Below, one piece after another: positions 50,872 to 56,828 of a stretch of 64,000 nucleotides of DNA. The notes beneath the pieces were generated by a model. It had not been told where the DNA came from. It saw only the letters and a program-made list of their open reading frames with translations, and did no database searches. Positions within the stretch are counted from its first letter, which is position 1; each line of letters opens with the position of its first letter. Source of the DNA: an archaeon (GTDB taxonomy: Archaea > Micrarchaeota > Micrarchaeia > Anstonellales > Bilamarchaeaceae); NCBI GenBank assembly GCA_020053355.1, contig JAGVNI010000014.1:48769-112768 (forward strand), given 5' to 3'. The translations under genes were made by a program, and so were the position numbers.

Positions 50872-51003
50872 GGGCCTGTAGCTCAGCTTGGTAGAGCGAT
50901 GGACTCTTACCTTATTCGGAAAAGGATAGCAACCCGGTTTTGGACCGCCTTTTCCTAAAAGGCGGAAATCCATGTGTCGGGAGTTCAAATCTCCCCAGGC
51001 CCG
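50872..51003 (+). tRNA. tRNA-Lys(CTT) with canonical intron
   Basis: Acceptor arms GGGCCTG and CAGGCCC pair, discriminator G. D stem GCTC/GAGC; anticodon stem ATGGA/TCCAT around CTCTTA gives CTT. T arm GGGAG-TTCAAAT-CTCCC. The intron is about 50910-50967 (58 nt) at 37/38. It contains a hairpin (arms CCGCCTTTT and AAAAGGCGG) that is almost identical to one in tRNA-Thr intron 2. Confidence 0.87.
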
Positions 51004-51118
51004 TGATTTTCTTAGTCGTACCTAGGGCCGGGGGCACATGGACTTCAGTCCATGGAGGCCCCAGGCCCGAATCCCTTTCTTTTTACCCCGTCCTGCCCAA
51101 GCCATCCTCATGGGATTC

Positions 51119-51157
51119 GGGACGGAAGTGAAATCCGATGGATTTCACGACTGGCCA
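51119..51157 (+). repeat. 38-bp palindromic element, copy A
   Basis: Arms GTGAAATCC and GGATTTCAC with a 3-nt loop (51128-51148), flanked by GACGGAA on the left and GACTGG on the right. The same unit in the same orientation relative to a tRNA occurs downstream of tRNA-Ala (55393-55432). Between tRNA-Lys and it is a further hairpin ATGGACT-TC-AGTCCAT (about 51039-51054). Confidence 0.6.
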
Positions 51158-51215
51158 GTAATAATCTCTTCTCTTAAGTTCGGTATTATAAACACTAATC
51201 AATACCATTCTACAC

Positions 51216-52157
51216 ATGACAACGCTCCACGCCAGGCAGAAACCGGCACAAACCGGGTATGCCAGGTTCTGCGCATTCGCCGTGATGGCATCCGCGCTCG
51301 CATTCTCATGCGGCCGCAAAGACACAGGCTACCAGGCGCCAGAACCGCCCCAGACAGACCAGGCGGAGATACCGCATTTCATCCCCCCGAAAGGGCAGGG
51401 CGGGGTAGCAGCAACCCCAAAAGCGTCCGCAACCACCACCCAAAACACAAAACCGGGCACAGCCGCTGAACAGCCGGCCACGCTGCCTGATGGGCGCGGA
51501 TGCACGGAGAACATGGCGAGGGTGAAGCAGTTCTGCATAGACCGATACGAAATCCGCCTGGTCGGCAGGGACGGAGCCACCCTTCCGATTAACCAGCCGG
51601 CGCCCCACAACATGGCGGGCGTCATCGCCCGCTCGTCCCCAGGCGTTTTCCCCCAGGGCCATTTGAGCCAGGAGACGTCAAGGAAAGCGTGCGAGAACGC
51701 GGGGAAGAGGCTGTGCACGCTCGATGAGTGGCTGACGGCATGCAACGGGAGCGGAAGCCGGAAATACCCGTATGGGGTCCAGGCGGTTGCGGGCAATTGC
51801 AACGTGAACAAGCGCGACCCCCACATACTCGACAAGCATTTTCCGGATATCCCGCATATGAAGAGGGCCGGAAAGCAATTCAACGACCCGGCTCTTCTCC
51901 AGGACCCGGATTATTTGGAAAAAACCGGACAGCGAACGATGTGCATGACGCCTGACGGGTTGTTCGACATGGACGGCAATCTTTCCGAGTGGGTCGATGA
52001 CACGGTCCAGAAAGGCGATGGCCTCCACGGGACGTTCGCCGGTGACGCTTTCAGCGGGGCCGGAATCCAAGGATGCGAACGCAAGACGGCAGCCCATGCT
52101 TCGAATTATCTCGATTACTCGATGGGGACCCGCTGCTGCAAGAATCCAAGCCGCTAA
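51216..52157 (+). CDS. putative lipoprotein with FGE/SUMF1-type domain
   Basis: 313 residues. The signal segment ends near AFSC (a weak lipobox), then a Pro/Thr/Gln-rich linker of about 60 residues. The C-terminal 210 residues follow the formylglycine-generating-enzyme fold: ARVKQFCIDRYEIRL, SRKACENAGKRLCTLDEWLTACNGSG, GLFDMDGNLSEWVDD and NYLDYSMGTRCCKNPSR. It is rich in Cys suited to disulphides. Whether it oxidises Cys in sulfatases or just uses the fold for binding is open; no sulfatase gene is seen. TATA GTATTATAAAC lies about 25-30 nt upstream. Confidence 0.7.
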   Translation: MTTLHARQKPAQTGYARFCAFAVMASALAFSCGRKDTGYQAPEPPQTDQAEIPHFIPPKGQGGVAATPKASATTTQNTKPGTAAEQPATLPDGRGCTENMARVKQFCIDRYEIRLVGRDGATLPINQPAPHNMAGVIARSSPGVFPQGHLSQETSRKACENAGKRLCTLDEWLTACNGSGSRKYPYGVQAVAGNCNVNKRDPHILDKHFPDIPHMKRAGKQFNDPALLQDPDYLEKTGQRTMCMTPDGLFDMDGNLSEWVDDTVQKGDGLHGTFAGDAFSGAGIQGCERKTAAHASNYLDYSMGTRCCKNPSR

Positions 52158-52182
52158 GGATGGTTCAGCCAGAGCGGATGGG

Positions 52183-52806
52183 CTAGCTCCTCGGTTTGGG
52201 GGCGAACCGCACATGCCTTCCGTCGACCGCATAATGGCCTTTTGAAAAAGAATCGACAATCATGGGATAGGCAGCATGCTCGCGCTCGATGATTTTTTTT
52301 GAAACCTCGCCCGCGCTTTTGCATCCGCTGATATCCACTGCTTCCTGGTAGATGATGGGGCCGGCATCAAGGTTCTCATCGACGAAATGGATGGTGAGCC
52401 CTGAAATCCGGGCTCCATAATCGAATGCCTGCTTCTGCGCATCGACGCCTGGGAATGACGGGAGCAGGGCGGGATGGATGTTGATGATGCGCATCTTGTA
52501 GGCGTCAAGCAGTTTTTTCCCTTTTATCAGAAGCATGTAACCAGCGAGCACGACCAGTTCGACGCCATGCTTGTCCAAAATCACCTTGATGCGGTCATCC
52601 ATCGACCCGCGGTCTGGAAAATCCATCCTCTGGACGATTTCGACCGGGATTCCGGCCTGCTTCGCAACCGTTATGGCCGGCGCATCCGGGTTGTTCGTGA
52701 TAAGGACGAGTATCCGGGCATCGCAATCCCCGGATTCCACAGCATCGATAAGCGCTTTGAAATTGCTGCCGCGGCCGGATGCCAGCACTGCGACTTTGAC
52801 CGTCAT
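52183..52806 (-). CDS. purN: phosphoribosylglycinamide formyltransferase (GART)
   Basis: 207 residues. VAVLASGRGSNFKALIDAVESG at the start, the catalytic NIHPALLPSFPGVDAQKQAFDYG with Asn and His, and GLTIHFVDENLDAGPIIYQEAV with the catalytic Asp. It transfers formyl from 10-formyl-THF to GAR in purine synthesis. No other purine gene is nearby. Divergent from the small gene at 52858. Confidence 0.95.
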   Translation of the reverse strand: MTVKVAVLASGRGSNFKALIDAVESGDCDARILVLITNNPDAPAITVAKQAGIPVEIVQRMDFPDRGSMDDRIKVILDKHGVELVVLAGYMLLIKGKKLLDAYKMRIINIHPALLPSFPGVDAQKQAFDYGARISGLTIHFVDENLDAGPIIYQEAVDISGCKSAGEVSKKIIEREHAAYPMIVDSFSKGHYAVDGRHVRFAPKPRS

Positions 52807-52857
52807 AATTTGATAAGGGGCGAAACGGTTTTAATTATCATATGCGATTTGGTGCGT

Positions 52858-53157
52858 ATGAAGGCGACAGGATTCGACCGGTTCTCCGTTCCGGATGTCG
52901 GAGATGCCGAGCCGATAGAGACGATTGTTGCCAGGCTGCGCAAGGGGATAACCTCTGAATGCTCGGGCCTCCTCAGGAGGACGAGGAAGGCGAACGCGGC
53001 CGCACCAAGCGTCGGCTCTTTCCGGATCAGGCTATGGGAGAGCAGGATTAACCGCATAATAGAGGCCAACGCGGGCACCTTCAGCATCGACGAACTCAGA
53101 AGGCTGCGCCGCGATTGCCAGGACCTCTCCCTGGAGATAGGCCGGTTCGAGGCATAA
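52858..53157 (+). CDS. small basic protein, unknown function
   Basis: 99 residues, Arg-rich and helical (IETIVARLRKGITSECSGLLRRTRKA...LWESRINRIIEANAGTFSIDELRRLRRDCQDLSLEIGRFEA). ATG 52858 fits a leaderless start: TATA-like GTTTTAATTATC lies about 25 nt upstream. The longer ORF to 52474 is a shadow of purN. Could bind nucleic acid; not recognised. Confidence 0.55.
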   Translation: MKATGFDRFSVPDVGDAEPIETIVARLRKGITSECSGLLRRTRKANAAAPSVGSFRIRLWESRINRIIEANAGTFSIDELRRLRRDCQDLSLEIGRFEA

Positions 53158-53166
53158 AGAGCAGGC

Positions 53167-54513
53167 TCAGGCAGGTTCCGCTGGGCATAGGTTCAGGAGC
53201 GTCTTGTCAACCCTGCGGTGCGGATTGCACAGCGCCCTCTCCACGAATGGGAGGTCGCTCTCAGTAATAGGCGCGTGGGAAGCCGCCTCGATTATCGGCG
53301 ATGCGTCAATGGCCGGTTTGCCCGCCGCACCAGCACCGAATTGTTTAGTGAGGGCATCCAGCATCCCTCTTGCCCAAGCCCGCAGGTAAGATTCCTGAAG
53401 GCAGAACGAATGGGGCCCGATGGCACGCAAGGCTGCGTCGAAACTGGGCATCATGAGCGTGATGTCGAATCCATGGAGCATCATGGTCCGGAAGGCGTCG
53501 GCCGGGTCGGAATACGCGGCCTGGAACAGGTAGGCGAACGCTTCTTTTATCGTCGGATGCAATGCGACAGGCCCGTTCGCCCGGCACTCCTGGAGGTGCG
53601 CGATTTCATGCGCCATCACCGAGCGGGCGTTCATGTTGAGGGCGTTTAGGAGAAAATGGCGGGGGGAGTCGCTGGCTCGCGCGAGTTCGTCCAGGCTGCC
53701 GCAGGCGAGGCGGAGGCATGAGACGTCGAGCGCGTACATGACGGGGACATGGTCGCCTTTGACCGAGCCGCGTTCCATGCTTGAAATCAGGCTTCCGAGC
53801 AATAAATCGCGGGGCGCGCGCACGAATGACAGCCGCCGCGCGTCCAGATGGGCCGGCGGATTGCCAGTATCTGCGAGCCAGTAATCGATGACCTGCATAA
53901 GGCGGGCCGCAGTCTGGGTGAGGTCCAGTTCAACCGACCATGAGCCGTCGGCGTGCTCGTGTAGGCGCCCGCGGTTGATATTGCCCCCGACTGATTCGCC
54001 CAGGTAGATGCGGAGCGGGATTCCTGCCGCTTCCGTATCATGGAGCATAAGCCCGGCGCTTGCCGGCCTCCCGAAAACCGCATGGACGCCGCATTCCCGG
54101 AGTATTCTTTGGACCCGCTCCATCGCATCGGCATGCGCACCGTTCGGGGTGCATCCGGCTGGCCCGGCGCTTTTTGAAAGGTCCCGGAGGACATCCATGA
54201 CCGGATGCTGGAGATGGGGTTCGGCGTTCATCAGCTCCCGGATAAGCTCCTTCCCTCCGTTCCGCCTTCGCAGATAGGCATTGGCGATTTCAGATTTGTC
54301 CGGCCGTTCGTATGCCCTGGCAATCTGCGATTTATCCTGCCTCGCAAATGCGCCAAGAAGCTGCGACGTGTCGGGCCTTCCGAACGCTTTTGCAGCCCGG
54401 AGGTTCTGCAGGGTGCCACCATGGACAAGGCCGTGCAGGCGGCTGAACCTGAATGACTTGCGGGATAGCGCGGGCTTGAAGTATTCCTTAAGCTCCCGCC
54501 TTGTGATTGACAC
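53167..54513 (-). CDS. HExxH putative metalloprotease-like protein with 12-residue N-terminal repeats
   Basis: About 448 residues from GTG 54513, placed 27 nt after the TATA-like TTTTTAAAA, in agreement with a leaderless transcript; the longer ORF would precede the promoter. Near the N-terminus are about three repeats of 12 residues (FGRPDTSQLLGA, FARQDKSQIARA, YERPDKSEIANA). The C-terminal half has SVMAHEIAHLQECRANG, a zinc metalloprotease HExxH motif, with candidate third ligands in the following helix (KEAFAYLFQAAY). No signal peptide is seen, so it is probably cytoplasmic. Family not recognised. Confidence 0.55.
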   Translation of the reverse strand: MSITRRELKEYFKPALSRKSFRFSRLHGLVHGGTLQNLRAAKAFGRPDTSQLLGAFARQDKSQIARAYERPDKSEIANAYLRRRNGGKELIRELMNAEPHLQHPVMDVLRDLSKSAGPAGCTPNGAHADAMERVQRILRECGVHAVFGRPASAGLMLHDTEAAGIPLRIYLGESVGGNINRGRLHEHADGSWSVELDLTQTAARLMQVIDYWLADTGNPPAHLDARRLSFVRAPRDLLLGSLISSMERGSVKGDHVPVMYALDVSCLRLACGSLDELARASDSPRHFLLNALNMNARSVMAHEIAHLQECRANGPVALHPTIKEAFAYLFQAAYSDPADAFRTMMLHGFDITLMMPSFDAALRAIGPHSFCLQESYLRAWARGMLDALTKQFGAGAAGKPAIDASPIIEAASHAPITESDLPFVERALCNPHRRVDKTLLNLCPAEPA

Positions 54514-54658
54514 GTGATGTATGTGCCAGGTAACGTTTTTAAAAGTGGGACATGATAAATGATAATGGGCGGGTTCGCCTGACGGGGCGGGCAGAAAGGG
54601 AGATTTGAAAAAAGGCAGCATTTTATCTACTCCATCGCAGGTTAGATAAGGGGACTGC

Positions 54659-55363
54659 ATGCTAAGCGTCGTAATACCTACATATAACGAGGAGGAGCAC
54701 ATCGGCAGGCTACTCCAATTGCTGCACCCCCAACTTATGGAAGGGGACGAGATAATAATTGTCGACAGCTACAGCAAGGACCGGACTGTGGAAATCGCGA
54801 AACGCCTCGGGGCAAGGATTGTCCTTGAGCCGAAGAGGGGGAACGGCCTTGCGCGCACGGCCGGCGCGATGGCCGCAACGAACGATATCGTGGTCTTTGT
54901 CGATGCGGACTGCGTGCCTTCCCCGGACTTCATTTCCCGGATGAGGAAGCATTTCAGCGCGGAGCAGGTCGTTGCCGTCGGGGGGCTGGACTTATACCAT
55001 ACGGATTCCGGCGCGCGGAAATTCGTATATAACACGTTCTCAAAGACCGTTTTCTACACCGCGAAGCTCACGCATGCGTTCACAGGAAAGTACTGGCTTG
55101 CATCCAACAACTGCGCCTACCGCAAGGAGGTGTTCCTCGATGCCGGGGGCTACCGCTCCGTAATCTGCGAGGACACGGACCTGACACGGAGGCTGCCGCC
55201 ATCCAAGAACGTCGTCTATGACAGCAAGCTCGAGGTATCGCTCTCCGACCGCAGGTTCAAAAAGGAAGGGTTCTTCAGCACAATCGGGCTCTGGGGCAAG
55301 AGCAACATCGCAGCCTGGATGGGCAAGGGCAGGGACAGCTCAGGATACAAGACTAATTATTGA
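54659..55363 (+). CDS. family 2 glycosyltransferase
   Basis: 234 residues. GT-A fold: LSVVIPTYNEEEHIGRLLQLL, EIIIVDSYSKDRTVEIAKRLG, IVVFVDADCVPSPDFI with the DxD metal motif, and GGYRSVICEDTDLTRRL with the catalytic acidic pair. It transfers sugar from a nucleotide or dolichyl donor, likely for surface glycans or N-glycosylation of the many sequon-rich lipoproteins here. It lacks a C-terminal transmembrane anchor. Confidence 0.9.
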   Translation: MLSVVIPTYNEEEHIGRLLQLLHPQLMEGDEIIIVDSYSKDRTVEIAKRLGARIVLEPKRGNGLARTAGAMAATNDIVVFVDADCVPSPDFISRMRKHFSAEQVVAVGGLDLYHTDSGARKFVYNTFSKTVFYTAKLTHAFTGKYWLASNNCAYRKEVFLDAGGYRSVICEDTDLTRRLPPSKNVVYDSKLEVSLSDRRFKKEGFFSTIGLWGKSNIAAWMGKGRDSSGYKTNY

Positions 55364-55392
55364 ACAACCCCAGGGCATTTGAAATAAGATAA

Positions 55393-55432
55393 TGGACTAG
55401 TCGTGAAATCCTGCGGATTTCACTTCCCGTCC
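55393..55432 (-). repeat. 38-bp palindromic element, copy B
   Basis: Arms GTGAAATCC and GGATTTCAC (55403-55423) with a 3-nt loop, and on the minus strand the same flanks as copy A (GACGGGAAG before, CACGACT after). It lies about 50 nt downstream of tRNA-Ala in the transcription direction. Confidence 0.6.
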
Positions 55433-55481
55433 ATTTTTCCTGCAGCATCCCACCTGCTAACAACTAGAGGCTTATGAAAAA

Positions 55482-55671
55482 TGGACTCGGGGGGACATGC
55501 GTCGCCGTTTTACCGCCCCTTTTTGGGAAAAAGGCGCACTCGCACCCCCGGCCACTCGCGCTCTTGAAAGCTGTTGGTTTCCTCATGGCTTTTTCCGGGG
55601 TTTTGCCCGGAGAAAGGTTGAAGCCAAAAAGCCCCTGCAAGGCGAGTGCTCTGCTGCTGAGCTACGAGCCC
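55482..55671 (-). tRNA. tRNA-Ala(TGC) with two introns, one in the T loop
   Basis: 190 nt. Acceptor arms GGGCTCG and CGAGTCC pair with the G3-T70 wobble that identifies Ala, discriminator A. Anticodon stem CTCGC/GCGAG around CTTGCA gives TGC. Intron 1 (about 55561-55635, 75 nt) is at 37/38. The T stem GGGGG/CCCCC is split by a second intron (about 55497-55539, 43 nt), leaving T loop TGCGAGT. The D loop is short (AGCAGCA) and lacks the usual GG, and position 55 is G instead of T, so the elbow is unusual. Confidence 0.75.
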
Positions 55672-55742
55672 ATTGATTGTTTAGTGTTTCTAAAAGCAGT
55701 TATAAATCATTCGGAAAGAATCCGGGGAATTTCCCGGGGCGG

Positions 55743-55922
55743 TTATTCGCAGCCGCCCCAGCCGCAGGAATAGCAGACCTTGCATCCTTCCTGGAAAACC
55801 AGGCTGCCATCGCACGAGGGGCATATCCCTTTCTTTATCTTCTGCGCTTCCGAAAGCGCTTCGGCTGGAACGTCCATTTTATCTATCTTATCAGAAACCG
55901 GAATCGAAATTTCTTCGGACAT
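55743..55922 (-). CDS. 59-residue zinc-ribbon protein resembling the class II RNR tail
   Basis: ATG 55922 starts 25-40 nt after TATA-like stretches (TTTATAATTGTATAATG). The first 30 residues are acidic; the last 27 have ICPSCDGSLVFQ and EGCKVCYSCGWGGCE. This Cys spacing is that of the C-terminal redox tail of adenosylcobalamin-dependent ribonucleotide reductase and related zinc ribbons. Here it is a free-standing protein. Role unknown. Confidence 0.65.
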   Translation of the reverse strand: MSEEISIPVSDKIDKMDVPAEALSEAQKIKKGICPSCDGSLVFQEGCKVCYSCGWGGCE

Positions 55923-56025
55923 GGGACCCCCGTACTTTCTCGCATTATACAATTATAAAGAATTGTTTTGCCCTCGGAAAATCAAACACACAAAAAATAA
56001 AAATGACCACAATTATCCCGTGGAT

Positions 56026-56265
56026 TCACTGCCACGCGGGCATGCCGGCCATGATTTCGTCAACGTACGATTCGGCGTCCCGGCGCTCTTTTTTCTTGTT
56101 CTTCATGTAGTAGGCAATCATGCCCTCGCGCACTTCATGCCTCGGACGGATGTCGCCGTTCTCATAGGTGCAGTGCTTGCAGTACTTGTTGCCTTCCTTC
56201 ATTCCGCCGAAGTCGGACAGCCGCATCATCGGCATGCCGCAGCTTTCGCATTTCTTTAGGTCCAT
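56026..56265 (-). CDS. small zinc-ribbon protein
   Basis: 79 residues. KKCESCGMPMMRLSDFGGMKEGNKYCKHCTYENG matches the putative zinc-ribbon family (PF12674-like): C-x2-C-GMPM and YC-x2-C. The C-terminal half is a charged helix. A GGTGA ribosome-binding site lies 4 nt before the ATG, with TATA AGATATATACG about 45 nt upstream. Confidence 0.75.
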   Translation of the reverse strand: MDLKKCESCGMPMMRLSDFGGMKEGNKYCKHCTYENGDIRPRHEVREGMIAYYMKNKKKERRDAESYVDEIMAGMPAWQ

Positions 56266-56289
56266 ATGCTCACCTGAATGGTCGCATCC

Positions 56290-56553
56290 GGATAATCGAT
56301 GATAAGGCGTATATATCTTTTCCCGCGGGCGGCTTTGCCGTCTGTTTGACGCTTCGCGTCAAGTCCGGCAAATGGGGCATTTGCCGTCAGCTTGAAACCT
56401 TCGGCCTCAAGTCCGGCATTTTTCCGTCAGTCAAAACCCAAAACACGTAACTGTAAACCAGGGGAAAATTTGCCGTTGAGTGGCCTTGGGCCACTGCCGG
56501 CATTTTTCCTTTAGGCAGAACACGAGACTGGAAACTGAATACCAAGGGAAAAA
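56290..56553. repeat. imperfect tandem repeats and hairpins downstream of tRNA-Met
   Basis: CGGCATTTTTCC occurs twice (about 56414-56425 and 56499-56510), each followed at similar distance by related sequence (AACACGTAACTG and AACACGAGACTG, then AAACCAGGG and ATACCAAGGG). Hairpins include GACG-CTTCG-CGTC, GGCAAATG-GGG-CATTTGCC and AGTGGCC-TTG-GGCCACT. No ORF or RNA gene is recognised here. Confidence 0.5.
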
Positions 56554-56687
56554 TGCCGAGGGGGGAATTCGAATCCCCGACCTCTCGATCTCTCAGTTGA
56601 GTGTCTTAATATCATTGGCGTTATGCCTCATCACTCATCGGGTTGAACCTATGAGTCGAGCACTCTAGCCGACTGAGCTACCTCGGC
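56554..56687 (-). tRNA. tRNA-Met(CAT), elongator type, with intron
   Basis: Acceptor arms GCCGAGG and CCTCGGC pair, discriminator A. Anticodon stem CTCGA/TCGAG around CTCATA gives CAT. T arm GGGGA-TTCGAAT-TCCCC. G1-C72 excludes the archaeal initiator (A1-U72); an Ile tRNA with modified CAT is possible but the acceptor sequence fits elongator Met. The intron is about 56590-56649 (60 nt) at 37/38 and contains GTGATGA and CTGA, the C and D box consensus. Confidence 0.82.
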
Positions 56688-56828
56688 ATGTATGCGAAGC
56701 GAACAAGCTGAGGCCCTTTGGGCGGACCGCCGTCCAAATGGACCTTGGCATGTGCTTTTCGTCAAAAAAGCAAGAACTATTTAATTTGCTCATCTTTAAA
56801 TGACATACGAATTTTTTTAGGCGGGCAG

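Noticed and set aside
52474..52857. N-terminal extension of the small gene at 52858
   Set aside because: It is antisense to purN, and the TATA element at about 52827-52839 places the transcript start at 52858.
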